From assembly GCF_001278755.1 (NCBI RefSeq), contig NZ_CP012601.1:3844154-3908153 (forward strand): DNA of 64,000 nt, in the 5' to 3' direction. The translations under genes and the position numbers were made by a program. The notes under the pieces were generated by a model. It made no database searches and was not told the origin of the DNA. It saw nothing but the letters and a program-made list of their open reading frames with translations. The DNA comes from Bacillus sp. FJAT-22090 (lineage in GTDB: Bacteria; Bacillota; Bacilli; Bacillales_A; Planococcaceae). Positions within the stretch are counted from its first letter, which is position 1. Each line of letters opens with the position of its first letter. This document shows, piece after piece, positions 6,854-15,981 of the stretch.

Positions 6854-8368
6854 ATGGCTGAAAATCCTTTTATAAAAATGGAGAACATGAACAAGTCATT
6901 TAATGGTGTACCAGTGGTAAAAAATGTGTCTCTTCAGATTGAAAAAGGTGAGATTCATGCATTGTTAGGTGAAAATGGTGCCGGAAAATCCACTTTGATG
7001 AATATTTTAGGGGGAGTCCATCAACCGAATAGCGGCACTATTTACATAAACGGTCAAGAAGTCCGGATGGCTAATCCAAGAGTATCTCAAGAACAAGGGA
7101 TTAGCTTTATCCATCAAGAACTAAACATGGTTTCTGACCTCAAAGTCTATGAGAATATGTTTTTAGGATCAGAACTTCGAAACAAGGTAGGTTTTTTAAA
7201 AGTGGAAGAGATGTGTCAGCAAACTCATGAAATCTTATCGAAGCTTGGAGTAGACATCGATCCGAAAGAATACGTTCGAAATTTAGCAACTTCCTATAAA
7301 CAACTGATAGAAATATCCAAGGCACTGCTTCATAAATCCACGCTTATCATTATGGATGAACCTACAACCTCATTAGCAGAACATGAAGTAAATCGTTTAT
7401 TTGAATTAATGAAGAACTTAAAGAAATCGGGCATCTCGATTATTTATATATCCCATAAACTAAAGGAAATCAAAGAAGTATGTGACCGTTATACCGTATT
7501 ACGTGACGGAGAAATGATTAAGACTGGCGATATAGAACAGGAAGACTTAGATACAATCACCAAGCTAATGGTTGGTAAATCTATTTCTCAAAATAGATTT
7601 GTACAGGAACATTCATTTGGCCCAACATTGCTAGAAGTGAACAACTTAACAAGTCAAGGTTTGTTTAAAGACATTCATTTTCAAGTGAAAAAAGGGGAAA
7701 TTGTAGGTTTTACTGGATTAGCTGGAGATGGTAGGACAGAGCTTTTTGAAAGCATATTTGGATATCGAAAAAAATACACTGGTGAGATAAAGATCCATAA
7801 TCAGTTGGTAAAAATAGATCACCCCCGAAAAGCCGTAAAGGCAGGTATAGGTCTTGTTCCAAAGGATCGAAAAGAAAATGCAATTATTAAAGATTTAAGC
7901 GTGATTCATAACATGAGTTTATCTTCCTTAGGAAACTTTGAGAAATCTGGCTTTATCCAAGATAATGACGAACGGGATAAATTTCAACATTATAAGGAAC
8001 TGCTGAATATCAAAGTACACAACCCTCGTATCACAATCGATAAGTTAAGTGGTGGTAACCAACAAAAAGTAATCATAGCCAAATGGCTTGAAGTAGGGGC
8101 AGATATACTAATATTTGATAACCCGACTCAAGGGATTGACGTTGGGGCAAAGCAAGAGATTTATCAGCAAATTGTAGCATTGGCCGAACAAGGAAAATCG
8201 GTGATTATATTGTCTTCGGAGGCTCCTGAAGTAATGAGATTATGTCATACAATAAATGTGATGTACCAAGGAGAAATAACAGCAAGGTTTAACGGTGAAG
8301 AAGCAACAGAAGAAGAAATTATGCATTATGCAACTGGCTCGAAAAGGGAGGTCGCAACAAGTGGCTAA
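6854..8368 (+). CDS. Sugar ABC transporter ATPase, two NBDs (RbsA/MglA-like)
   Basis: 504 residues containing two fused nucleotide-binding domains, as in RbsA and MglA. The first has Walker A GENGAGKST (about residue 40), a modified signature and Walker B LIIMDEPTTSL. The second has the degenerate Walker A-like GLAGDGRTE, signature LSGGNQQK and Walker B ILIFDNPTQGID. The second Walker B carries Asn where E. coli RbsA has the catalytic Glu, so only the first site may hydrolyse ATP fully. The start at 6854 has AAGGAGGG. It overlaps the permease gene by eight bases, indicating translational coupling. Confidence 0.94.
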   Translation: MAENPFIKMENMNKSFNGVPVVKNVSLQIEKGEIHALLGENGAGKSTLMNILGGVHQPNSGTIYINGQEVRMANPRVSQEQGISFIHQELNMVSDLKVYENMFLGSELRNKVGFLKVEEMCQQTHEILSKLGVDIDPKEYVRNLATSYKQLIEISKALLHKSTLIIMDEPTTSLAEHEVNRLFELMKNLKKSGISIIYISHKLKEIKEVCDRYTVLRDGEMIKTGDIEQEDLDTITKLMVGKSISQNRFVQEHSFGPTLLEVNNLTSQGLFKDIHFQVKKGEIVGFTGLAGDGRTELFESIFGYRKKYTGEIKIHNQLVKIDHPRKAVKAGIGLVPKDRKENAIIKDLSVIHNMSLSSLGNFEKSGFIQDNDERDKFQHYKELLNIKVHNPRITIDKLSGGNQQKVIIAKWLEVGADILIFDNPTQGIDVGAKQEIYQQIVALAEQGKSVIILSSEAPEVMRLCHTINVMYQGEITARFNGEEATEEEIMHYATGSKREVATSG

Positions 8369-9335
8369 TATAAATGTTAAAGAATATCGTCCGCAAGTGT
8401 CAAATGCCAAAAGTCGTCTTACATGGCTATGGTCAGAATATAGCGTCATTATAGCTTTCATTATTATTTTTATCGCATCTTCTATAATGAGTCCAAGATT
8501 TTTAGATATGAACAACCAACTTAATATACTTATGCAAGTTTCTATTATCGGAATTGTTGCATTAGGTATGACAGTAGTTATGCTTTCAGGTGGGATCGAC
8601 TTGTCGGTTGGGTCTGTGCTTGCACTAGTGGGGGTCATTACGGTTCTTGCATTAAATGCGTCAGGTAGTATACTTGTTGGGATTTTCACAGCATTAGTCG
8701 TAGGTTCCTTTGCAGGATTCTTGAACGGATTAATGGTTGCCAAAGGAAGGATTGCCTCTTTTATCGCCACATTGGGAATGATGGCATCAGCGCGTTCCAT
8801 TGCGTTGTATATTGCCGAAGGTGGAAGTGTTTCAGGAGAAGTGCAAGGATTTACTGCAATCGCAAATAATGATTTATGGATATTTGATTATCCTGTTATT
8901 ATTTTCTTCGTCATGACCGCACTGGTTTATATGTTAATGCACAAGACACGCTTCGGAAGATATGTGTATGCACTTGGAAGTAATGAAAAAGCAGCATTGC
9001 TTTCAGCGATTCGTGTGGACCGTATTAAAATTGGTGTCTATAGTTTGGCAGGCTTATTGGTAAGTGTTGCAGCGATCATTGAAACATCCCGCTTAAATTC
9101 TATTTCATCTTCAAGTTCAGGAGTTCAATATGAACTAGATGCGATTGCGGCGGTTATTATAGGTGGTACAAGAATGACGGGTGGTCGTGGCAAGATTATT
9201 GGGACACTTTTCGGAGTGCTTATTTTAGGTATTCTGAATAACATGATGAATTTAATGAACGTTTCCCCATACCTACAAGGGTTTGTAAAAGGTTTAATCA
9301 TTATTATTGCAGTAGTATTCCAAAAGAGAGAGTAG
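8361..9335 (+). CDS. Sugar ABC transporter permease (RbsC-like)
   Basis: 324-residue polytopic membrane protein with eight to ten hydrophobic segments and the RbsC-family marks GMTVVMLSGGIDLSVGSVLA and AVIIGGTRMTGGRGKIIGT. An upstream in-frame extension to 8295 exists, but the GTG at 8361 has GGGAGG at good spacing and overlaps the ATPase stop, as expected for coupled genes. It forms the membrane channel of the importer with the preceding two gene products. Substrate specificity cannot be read from the sequence; the nearby isomerase and oxidoreductase point to a sugar or cyclitol. Confidence 0.93.
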   Translation: MANINVKEYRPQVSNAKSRLTWLWSEYSVIIAFIIIFIASSIMSPRFLDMNNQLNILMQVSIIGIVALGMTVVMLSGGIDLSVGSVLALVGVITVLALNASGSILVGIFTALVVGSFAGFLNGLMVAKGRIASFIATLGMMASARSIALYIAEGGSVSGEVQGFTAIANNDLWIFDYPVIIFFVMTALVYMLMHKTRFGRYVYALGSNEKAALLSAIRVDRIKIGVYSLAGLLVSVAAIIETSRLNSISSSSSGVQYELDAIAAVIIGGTRMTGGRGKIIGTLFGVLILGILNNMMNLMNVSPYLQGFVKGLIIIIAVVFQKRE

Positions 9336-9345
9336 GAGGGATCAT

Positions 9346-10383
9346 ATGGGGTTAAAAGTAGGCATTATTGGATGTGGATCGATAACAAAATTGCGCCATG
9401 CGCCTGAATATAAAGCGAATCCATTTGTGGATGAAATTGTTTTTTATGATCGAAATCCTGAACGTGCAGCAGCGTTAGCAAGCCTGTTCGATGGGACTGT
9501 AGTGCAAAGTGTGGATGAATTATTAACCGATCCGACTATACAAGTAATTAGTGATTGTTCTTCGAATGAATTTCATCATATATTTTCTACAAAAGCGTTA
9601 TTAAATGGAAAGCATGTTTTATGTGAAAAGCCGATCGCCCTTACGATTGAACATGCGAAAGAAATAGTCGATGCCCAAAAGCAATCCGAGAAAAAATTTA
9701 TGGTAGATCACAATCAACGATTTACTCGCGCGCATCAAAAAGCGAAAGAAATCATAAAAAGTGAAGAACTTGGGAAAGTGCTAACTTTTAGAACAACGTT
9801 TGGACACTCTGGACCAGAACAATGGGGAGTGAATAAATCAAACTCCACATGGTTCTTTCAAAAGGAACGTTCTGGACTTGGCGTTGCAGGCGATCTAGGA
9901 GTCCATAAAGTGGATTTATTGCATTACTTATTAGATGACGAAATCGAGCAGGTAAGTGCTTTTCAAGGATCGCTAGACAAAGTAAATGAAAACAACGAAC
10001 CAATAGAAGTGTGCGATAACATCGTCTGTAGCTTAAGAACGAAAAAGGGACGATTAGGGACTGCTGCTTTCTCTTGGACGTACTACGGAGAAGAAGATAA
10101 CAGCACTATCATCTATTGTGAAAAGGGTATTTTGAAAATCTACCATAGTGATCAATATCAATTAGAAGTAATCACAAAGGATGGGGAGAGGGTACAATAT
10201 CAACTAGAAAACATCCAAACAAACAACAATCAAACAAATAGTGGTGTGATTGATGCCTTTATTGAATGTATTCGACTTAATCAAACTCCGCTTGTTACAG
10301 GGGATGACGCACTATCCTCTCTAAAAGTTATTTTAGGGATTATAGAAGCGGCTGAAACGAATATGGTTGTCACCATTGAATAA
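9346..10383 (+). CDS. Gfo/Idh/MocA family oxidoreductase
   Basis: 345-residue NAD(P)-dependent dehydrogenase. The N-terminal Rossmann motif is GIIGCGSITK, followed by the family motif CEKPIA near residue 95 and the C-terminal domain residues in DHNQRF and GDLGVHKVDLLHYL, which supply the catalytic Lys/Asp/His set typical of glucose-fructose oxidoreductase and inositol dehydrogenases. The start has TAGGAGGG and lies ten bases after the permease, so it is co-transcribed with the transporter. It probably oxidises the imported sugar or cyclitol before or after isomerisation. The operon ends at the long hairpin at 10451-10499. Confidence 0.92.
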   Translation: MGLKVGIIGCGSITKLRHAPEYKANPFVDEIVFYDRNPERAAALASLFDGTVVQSVDELLTDPTIQVISDCSSNEFHHIFSTKALLNGKHVLCEKPIALTIEHAKEIVDAQKQSEKKFMVDHNQRFTRAHQKAKEIIKSEELGKVLTFRTTFGHSGPEQWGVNKSNSTWFFQKERSGLGVAGDLGVHKVDLLHYLLDDEIEQVSAFQGSLDKVNENNEPIEVCDNIVCSLRTKKGRLGTAAFSWTYYGEEDNSTIIYCEKGILKIYHSDQYQLEVITKDGERVQYQLENIQTNNNQTNSGVIDAFIECIRLNQTPLVTGDDALSSLKVILGIIEAAETNMVVTIE

Positions 10384-10450
10384 CAGATGTTGACTACGGT
10401 TTCCGTGGCGATTTGGACTGCTCGTTGCTACATAATTATCTAGAGAATAA

Positions 10451-10499
10451 GAGGGTTGGAGTAAGTGACGTGTTCACTTACTCCAACTCTCTCTTTTAG
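10451..10499 (+). terminator. Terminator of sugar operon
   Basis: Perfect 14-base stem GTTGGAGTAAGTGA (10455-10468) with 10474-10487, extended by flanking AGAG/CTCT, then TCTCTCTTTTAGG. Strong terminator. Confidence 0.85.
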
Positions 10500-10605
10500 G
10501 TAATCTTGTGGCGAATGCTTGTCCTTCGCGCCACTGCAACCTTGGTGTACATTGTAATTTGGTTTTGGGGAATGAAAGAATCGAAACTATTCTAGTCAGA
10601 AAGTA

Positions 10606-10645
10606 AGTGGCCGAAGATATAATTTCGGCCACTCTTTTCCTTTTT
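10606..10645 (+). terminator. Second terminator-like hairpin
   Basis: AGTGGCCGAA / TTCGGCCACT with a short loop, then TCTTTTCCTTTTT. The intervening 10500-10605 holds no convincing gene (one 32-codon reading without a ribosome site), so this may be a backup terminator or end a short RNA. Confidence 0.7.
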
Positions 10646-10680
10646 ATTAAACGAGGTAACTTCGAACATACAAAGAAATT

Positions 10681-11451
10681 CTATATGTCACCAATCTTAA
10701 ATTCAAATCGTTTTTCTGTCTGGAATACTCCTTCGTGAAAAGTTCTTTCCACAAAAGTAATATGATTCTCTTTATCCATAAGTAAAACAGTCGATGAGCG
10801 GGTACCATAGTTAGGACTTTTTATAAACAGAGGAGACAGCAATCTTTCCATCTCTAAACCAACACCAGTATTGGGTAGATGTTGATCTTCCGCTGCTGTC
10901 TGGTCAGAAATAATATCGAACAATGAATCGATCTGTACCTCAGCTGGACAGGAACGAACATAATCACCTAGTTGTTTCTTACCTTTTGCAACCTTCGGCC
11001 AAGGAGTATTCAAAGTATGATTACTCAAACTATGCGTGCCAGGTGGAATTTCATTCATTTCATCTAATATATTGTTGTAGTGAAATAATTGATTGCCGTC
11101 ACCTATAACTACATTAAAGCCCCCATATTTACCTTTGTTTTTCGCAAGCGTTTGAATAAAATCAACGGAAGCTTCACCATTAGCTAAAAAATCACGCACA
11201 ATATCCCCTCGTGAAAAACGACCTTTTGCTTCATTAGGATCTCGATAATTCGTTAACGCCGCAAAACGACCGTCTCTTGTCACCCCAAGCCATGTACCCA
11301 TATGCACCAAATCACGCCCAGCTAAAATACCCGGATAGTCCTTCCAAAAACCAGCTGCCGCTGTTGGTCGCTCATAAAACTCATCCCGATTTGCCACCAC
11401 AATTAATTTATACACCGGATGCTCCTGAAAATGAAAATTCACTAAGCACAT
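10681..11451 (-). CDS. NRDE (TANGO2-like) family protein
   Basis: 256-residue protein of the NRDE/TANGO2 family, named for the motif seen here as ANRDEFYERPT (about residues 22-32). Cys2 of MCLVNF follows the initiator Met and could become the N-terminal nucleophile, as in related Ntn-type hydrolases; TWLGVTRDGRFAALTNYR is also typical. The biochemical role is unsettled (links to haem and lipid handling are known only for distant relatives). I start it at 11451, giving the conserved MCLVNF end with a GGGG ribosome site, rather than at the upstream ATG at 11502. It is monocistronic and converges on the sugar operon. Confidence 0.88.
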   Translation of the reverse strand: MCLVNFHFQEHPVYKLIVVANRDEFYERPTAAAGFWKDYPGILAGRDLVHMGTWLGVTRDGRFAALTNYRDPNEAKGRFSRGDIVRDFLANGEASVDFIQTLAKNKGKYGGFNVVIGDGNQLFHYNNILDEMNEIPPGTHSLSNHTLNTPWPKVAKGKKQLGDYVRSCPAEVQIDSLFDIISDQTAAEDQHLPNTGVGLEMERLLSPLFIKSPNYGTRSSTVLLMDKENHITFVERTFHEGVFQTEKRFEFKIGDI

Positions 11452-11813
11452 TTCAACTACCCCTTTAAACGTTTTAAGTATTTTAATCATAACATGTGTC
11501 AAAAAATTAATACCAGATTTGTGATAGTATCTATATGTATGAGATTGCCTTTAAAAATTAGTATCTTTCCAAGGAGTTTATAACCGACCCAAGTATCAAT
11601 CAGTAGAACATTATTTGTACAATTGAAATTCTCTTTCGTACTCCATTTACTAACTAAAGTGATCCATTAATTGGTGGTTTTACTCGAATTGATTTAATAA
11701 ATACTTGGGAGACTCTTAATCTCAATAGTTTAACAAATTAGAAACAGAGGAGTATGTTTGGGTTGGCAGCAATATTAAATTTTAGAAGACCTTTATTTTA
11801 AGGAGAGTGACTT
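11452..11813. other. Divergent intergenic region
   Basis: 362 bases between the NRDE gene (minus) and the GIY-YIG gene (plus). AT-rich; I see no open reading frame with a ribosome site, no strong inverted repeat and no clear consensus promoter. Confidence 0.5.
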
Positions 11814-12671
11814 ATGACAAATGACCGCACACTAATGCTTTATTTCCCTGATGCAAATAACGCATCATCTTTACGAATATTTCAAGATCCTACTAGTCAA
11901 ATTCGAGGATTTTACTTTACCAAAAGTCAATTGGGTAAAGTCGAATTGTTAGAGTATGCTAATAATCATGCTGTATATTTTTTGTTTTCGGATTCAGATG
12001 AATCTAGCGTCTATGTAGGACAAACAGTGAATGGAATTAAGCGCATTAAATCACATTTACGTGAGAAAGACTTTTGGCAGTTTGGAATACTATTTGTTAC
12101 TGACAACAATAGTTTTGATAAATTGAGTATTGATTATTTAGAGTATTATTTTATTCAAGCGTTCTCAAAAACGCAATATAGCTTAGAGAATCAGGACTTA
12201 AGAACAATAGCCCCGAATGTAAATGTTTTTAACCAATCTACTCTCAATTCATTTGCAACACAGATACAATTTTTACTGGAAGCCCTTGGGATTTCATTTA
12301 ATCCGGTACCTTCAATGGGATGTGATAAACCAGATGATGTCGAGATATTTAATGCCCGAACTCCTTATAAAGCATCAATTCGTCTGGGAGATGGAAAGTT
12401 TATACTGCAACAGAATTCTGAAATTAAAGCACCATTAGAACGCACAAAAGAATGGAATGACGGGGGAACATTTTATCAACGTTCATTTAGAAGATATAAT
12501 CAATTGATAGAATCGGGCAAGGCAATCAAAATTGATGAGAATACAGCTAAGTTAATAGATGATGTGGAATTCAATAGTCCTAGCACTCCAGCAGAACTTT
12601 GTTCTGGACGTTCTCAAAACGGGTGGGTATTTTGGATTGGACTAGATGATAAACGAAAGAAAGAGAGTTAA
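11814..12671 (+). CDS. GIY-YIG nuclease-domain protein with DUF4357-like C-terminus
   Basis: 285 residues. A GIY-YIG core covers about residues 50-110: AVYFLFSD in place of GIY, VYVGQT in place of YIG, then the Arg in NGIKRIKSH and the Glu in DYLEYYF that normally bind metal. The C-terminal part (about 180-275: KASIRLGDGKFILQQNSEI, SPSTPAELCSGRSQNGWVFW) matches the DUF4357 module commonly fused to such domains. The start follows AAGGAGAG. Such proteins occur as solitary accessory genes; DNA cleavage or repair is possible, but the cellular role is unknown. No methyltransferase or toxin partner lies next to it. Confidence 0.82.
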   Translation: MTNDRTLMLYFPDANNASSLRIFQDPTSQIRGFYFTKSQLGKVELLEYANNHAVYFLFSDSDESSVYVGQTVNGIKRIKSHLREKDFWQFGILFVTDNNSFDKLSIDYLEYYFIQAFSKTQYSLENQDLRTIAPNVNVFNQSTLNSFATQIQFLLEALGISFNPVPSMGCDKPDDVEIFNARTPYKASIRLGDGKFILQQNSEIKAPLERTKEWNDGGTFYQRSFRRYNQLIESGKAIKIDENTAKLIDDVEFNSPSTPAELCSGRSQNGWVFWIGLDDKRKKES

Positions 12672-12859
12672 TCTAGTAAATAATAATACGAAGGAAGAAA
12701 CATATCCAGCTGACTGTCTTTCTTTATATTTGTTTCCTATTAGACTATTAAGAACGTATTGTTAGTTAGAAAGAAAATAATGATCAATCAAAGGCAGGAT
12801 AAATAAAATTCTAACCTTTATTTGGTTCTTAATACAATTAGGGAAGGAATCAACTGCTT

Positions 12860-13183
12860 TTATTCATCAACCATTATCAAATAAATCCCTTCCATAAATC
12901 CGCCGCGTTTTTGTTTCTTGGCTAATCGGATATTTTCTAGTTCATCGAATGTTGCCTCATGGATAGGGAGGGCAGCATGGATTAGTTCCAAGATATCAGC
13001 TAGTTCTTCAAGTGCATCTTGTCGGTTCAATGTTTCTTGGAATTCTTTTACTTCTTCAGATAATTTATTTTTGATCTCAGTTAAGTGTTCAGATGAATCT
13101 AGAATGCGAGTGGTGAATTTGCTTCCTGATTTTTGGATGACTTGTGGGATTAAGTCTCGGACTAGTTTGTTGTATACTGGCAT
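12860..13183 (-). CDS. MazG-like nucleoside triphosphate pyrophosphohydrolase
   Basis: 107-residue all-alpha protein beginning MPVYNKLVRDLIPQVIQ, the hallmark of a widespread phosphoribosyl-ATP-pyrophosphohydrolase-like family. Metal-binding acidic motifs are LSEEVKEFQE and ALEELADILELIH (EExxE...ExxD). It likely removes non-canonical nucleoside triphosphates; the exact substrate is unknown. I start it at 13183, where GGAGG precedes ATG by seven bases, rather than at the upstream in-frame ATG at 13222. It is monocistronic. Confidence 0.88.
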   Translation of the reverse strand: MPVYNKLVRDLIPQVIQKSGSKFTTRILDSSEHLTEIKNKLSEEVKEFQETLNRQDALEELADILELIHAALPIHEATFDELENIRLAKKQKRGGFMEGIYLIMVDE

Positions 13184-13561
13184 TTTTTTGCCTCCAGAAC
13201 TTTTTCTATTTGAATCTATCATATCTTTTTTTCAAAATACTGTCTCCTCATAGCAGAAATAGAATGTCTGAGAGATTTTTAGGGTTACATCCTTGTAAAA
13301 GTAAAAGAGCTGCTGAAATTGTATCTTCGGCAGCTTACATTCAATATTAAAAAAATTCCTTTTCATTCATTCCCAAAACCATTAGCACAAGATCTCTAAA
13401 GGTTTCAGAGGAGCGGCGTACAAACGTCAGCCATAGGATTACTGGAAAGAAAAAGAGGGCGAAGTGACAAGGTCACTTCGTCCTCTTTTTCATTTTATCT
13501 GTAAAGGTATAGCAGATGAACAGTCCAAAGCGACCCGGAAACCGAATGGCCGCTTGTGTAA
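13184..13561. other. Intergenic region with two hairpins
   Basis: 378 bases without a supported gene. A 19-base stem at 13449-13467 / 13473-13491 with one G-U pair lies downstream of yqeY and is probably its terminator. A second hairpin (AGCTGCTGAA / TTCGGCAGCT, about 13307-13334) lies further left. Bases 13515-13550 resemble, in inverted orientation, 10395-10430 (shared CGGTTTCCG...TTTGGACTG), a degenerate dispersed repeat. Confidence 0.6.
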
Positions 13562-13996
13562 TTAAATCATACTTTTTACTACTTTAGACATGATCGAACC
13601 GTCTGCTTTACCAGCAAGTAACGGTTTTGCAATTTTCATTGCGTCACCCATGTTCATCCCTTTTGTAACACCTGCTTCTGTTAGGAGCGCTACAATCTCT
13701 TCTTCACTTAATTGTTTCGGTAAGAATTTTTTTAATAGAACTAATTTCGCTTCTTCTTTTTCTATTAGGTCTTCACGTTTCGCATTCTGCGCGCCTTCTA
13801 ATGCTTGATTTGTCTGTTTAATTTCACGATTTACAATAGCGATTTCTTCTTCTGGAGTTAGGCTTGAACCTTTTTCCTTCTCAGCTGTATCCAGTGCTGA
13901 TTTTAAAAGTGTCATTACCCCTTTTGAGAGCACATCTTTTTCTTTCATCGCACGTTTTAGTTCTTCGAATACTGTAGTTTTTAACATAATTTTCAT
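13562..13996 (-). CDS. yqeY: YqeY, GatB/YqeY-domain protein
   Basis: About 144 residues. The whole protein is the helical YqeY domain related to the tail of the GatB amidotransferase subunit: EELKRAMKEKDVLSKGVMTLLKSAL, then EEEIAIVNREIKQ, FLPKQLSEEEI and the closing MGDAMKIAKPLLAGKADGS..VKSMI. The family binds tRNA-like surfaces, but its function is not settled. Three in-frame starts (14011, 13996, 13987) are possible; I use 13996. In many Bacillales yqeY follows rpsU, which is absent here, so the genomic setting is unusual for the family. Confidence 0.88.
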   Translation of the reverse strand: MKIMLKTTVFEELKRAMKEKDVLSKGVMTLLKSALDTAEKEKGSSLTPEEEIAIVNREIKQTNQALEGAQNAKREDLIEKEEAKLVLLKKFLPKQLSEEEIVALLTEAGVTKGMNMGDAMKIAKPLLAGKADGSIMSKVVKSMI

Positions 13997-14118
13997 TCCA
14001 CTCTCTTTCATTTATTCGATTTATCTTTTCTGCATTCTCAATCATTCCTTGTTATTATACCAATAAATCGTTACATAGCTTGCCAATGGCATCTTCACAA
14101 AGAAAAGAGCTATTAGAA

Positions 14119-14634
14119 TTAAGAAAAAGCTACGTCTTTTGTTTCCTTGGTGTCAGCAAACCACCGCAATACTTGATTGTGGTGATTAATAATTTGTTGT
14201 GCAGTCAATTCCTCTGAGTCCCATGTACTATGAGCATCTGTTACTAGCGTAATATCATAGCCTAAGCTATAGGCATTTCTGCAAGTTGTGTCTACGCATA
14301 TTTCCGATTGGATCCCGACAAGGACTAGGTGCTCAATCTGTTGTTTTTGAAGTTCTTCTTGTAAATTCGTTTTATAAAAGGCATCAGGTGTTGTCTTTTG
14401 AATAATGATGTCCGTGAGGTTAGGTTTTATTTCAGGGTGAATTTCCCATAATTTAGAACCATTTTCTAGGTAAGTGTTGTTGTGCTGTATATAAAAGATG
14501 GGAATGTGATAATCGCGTGCATTTTCTAAAAGGTGCTTGAGTTTGATTATAAGCTTGGTCGAGTTAAATACAGGATTTTCATCTTGAAACATACCGTTTT
14601 GAACATCAATCAACAAAAGGGCAGTTTTTTTCAT
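14119..14634 (-). CDS. Isochorismatase-type cysteine hydrolase
   Basis: 171-residue alpha/beta hydrolase of the isochorismatase-like superfamily. The catalytic triad is visible: Asp in ALLLIDVQNGMF, Lys in IIQKTTPDAFYKT and Cys in GIQSEICVDTTCRNAY, with the cis-peptide region preceding. Relatives hydrolyse nicotinamide, isochorismate or N-carbamoyl compounds; the substrate here cannot be told. The start at 14634 is preceded by AGGAGGAGAACG. It stands alone and diverges from the zinc-ribbon gene. Confidence 0.9.
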   Translation of the reverse strand: MKKTALLLIDVQNGMFQDENPVFNSTKLIIKLKHLLENARDYHIPIFYIQHNNTYLENGSKLWEIHPEIKPNLTDIIIQKTTPDAFYKTNLQEELQKQQIEHLVLVGIQSEICVDTTCRNAYSLGYDITLVTDAHSTWDSEELTAQQIINHHNQVLRWFADTKETKDVAFS

Positions 14635-14788
14635 ATCGTTCTCCTCCTAGCATCTTGTTATTGTTAATTATAGATTGGTAGCTTTAGGAATACAAACGAG
14701 TGTAATAATAGTAATTATCCTTTTCTATTCTACATAGTATCGATAAAATAATGGATACTATAGTTGTAAGCAAAAAGGAGTGATACTT

Positions 14789-15067
14789 ATGGCAATGTGT
14801 CCTTTATGTAATTCATTAAAAGAACTAGAAGTTTCTTGCCCAGAATGTAATACTCGGTTAGATGACTCAGGGAAGGTATCCGATTTTTTAGATCCGTATG
14901 GACATTATAACGATGAAGAAACTGTAAAAATGGGTGACGGTTATCCGAATACTGGCCTAGAGTCTCTTAAAAGGCGGTGTAATGGTTTATTTCAGAACGA
15001 AATAAAAAACGTTTTTCTAGCAACTAACGATAAAAAAGAAAATCTGAAGGTTTTTTTATATAAGTGA
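14789..15067 (+). CDS. Zinc-ribbon protein, C-terminus replaced
   Basis: 92-residue reading starting MAMCPLCNSLKELEVSCPECNTRLDD, with two CxxC knuckles of a zinc ribbon. The start follows AAAGGAG. The first 60 residues match a small Bacillus zinc-ribbon family whose C-terminus normally holds a second cysteine pair; here that end is lost and replaced after YPNTGLES by unrelated sequence without cysteines. The missing end exists 1.1 kb downstream in a second, 5'-truncated copy (15982-16212). The protein is therefore probably a disrupted gene that still has a start and ribosome site. Confidence 0.65.
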   Translation: MAMCPLCNSLKELEVSCPECNTRLDDSGKVSDFLDPYGHYNDEETVKMGDGYPNTGLESLKRRCNGLFQNEIKNVFLATNDKKENLKVFLYK

Positions 15068-15146
15068 AGGGATTCATTATTTAGCTCTTTCTAATTTACC
15101 ATGCTAATATTGTGGTATCAGGATTCTAAGAAAGAGGCTAAAACTT

Positions 15147-15878
15147 ATGGAGTGTAGAGTGATTGGTATGTGGGGAGGATTCCCTAAAAAGAATGGCCCT
15201 TGTTCGGGATACTTAATTCAGCATGAAGGGTTTTCGTTATTAATTGATTGTGGAAGTGGTGTATTAACGGAATTACAAAATTATATAGATTTAAATGAAA
15301 TAAATCATGTCATTCTAACCCATTATCATTATGATCATTATAGTGATATAGGAGCGTATTTATTTTCTAGACTAGTGAATACACAGTTAGGTAGAGCTGA
15401 CGAAGAGTTATGTGTTTATGGGCCAGAAGACGAGTGGATGCAAAAGCAGGTAGAGGATATTGCGTATTCTCGATTTACTTCATTTAACGAAAAGAGTAAG
15501 TTCGAAATTGGACCGTTCATATGTACATTTATGAGAAATATCCATCCAGTAGAAACGTATAGTATAAAAATTGAATGTGACAATAAAAGTATAGTTTTTA
15601 CATCTGATACTAGCTTTAAGCATGACTTAATTTCATTTGCAGCTAATAGCGATCTTCTTATTACTGAATCTAGCTTGTACGAAGGAATGGACGGAGTAGG
15701 TTCGGGACATATGACGTCCAAGCATGCAGGGATACTAGCATATCAATCAAGTGCAAAAAAAGTGTTATTAACACATCTTCCACACTACGGTGATTTAAAC
15801 GATTTATTAGATAGTGCGAAAAAACAAGGAAATCAAAACATTGAGTTAGCAGAGCCAGGAATGTTTATAGAATTATAA
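15147..15878 (+). CDS. MBL-fold metallo-hydrolase (RNase Z/YhfI-like)
   Basis: 243-residue metallo-beta-lactamase-fold enzyme. The metal motif is HYHYDH in ILTHYHYDHYSDIGAYL (about residues 58-63), followed by FTSDTSF (Asp ligand) and LLTHLPH near the C-terminus, like RNase Z and B. subtilis YhfI. No beta-lactamase-specific residues are present. Function: hydrolysis of a phosphoester or similar, substrate unknown. The gene lies exactly between two partial copies of the zinc-ribbon gene, which suggests it arrived, or was trapped, in a duplication or insertion event. Confidence 0.88.
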   Translation: MECRVIGMWGGFPKKNGPCSGYLIQHEGFSLLIDCGSGVLTELQNYIDLNEINHVILTHYHYDHYSDIGAYLFSRLVNTQLGRADEELCVYGPEDEWMQKQVEDIAYSRFTSFNEKSKFEIGPFICTFMRNIHPVETYSIKIECDNKSIVFTSDTSFKHDLISFAANSDLLITESSLYEGMDGVGSGHMTSKHAGILAYQSSAKKVLLTHLPHYGDLNDLLDSAKKQGNQNIELAEPGMFIEL

Positions 15879-15981
15879 AAGCGGATAGAATGAATGTTTT
15901 TTTGCACGGACTGCCATTTTTGATACAGTATGAAAATACATTATTTAGCAGCCAGTTGACGGTATATTACCGGCGACTGGC

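Noticed and set aside
8240-8800. 186-codon minus-strand frame across the ATPase-permease junction
   Set aside because: Antisense to two well-supported genes; no ribosome site and low-complexity Thr/Ile/Pro translation.
10500-10605. 32-codon GTG-started reading after the sugar operon
   Set aside because: No ribosome site, and it lies between two terminator hairpins; composition not convincing.
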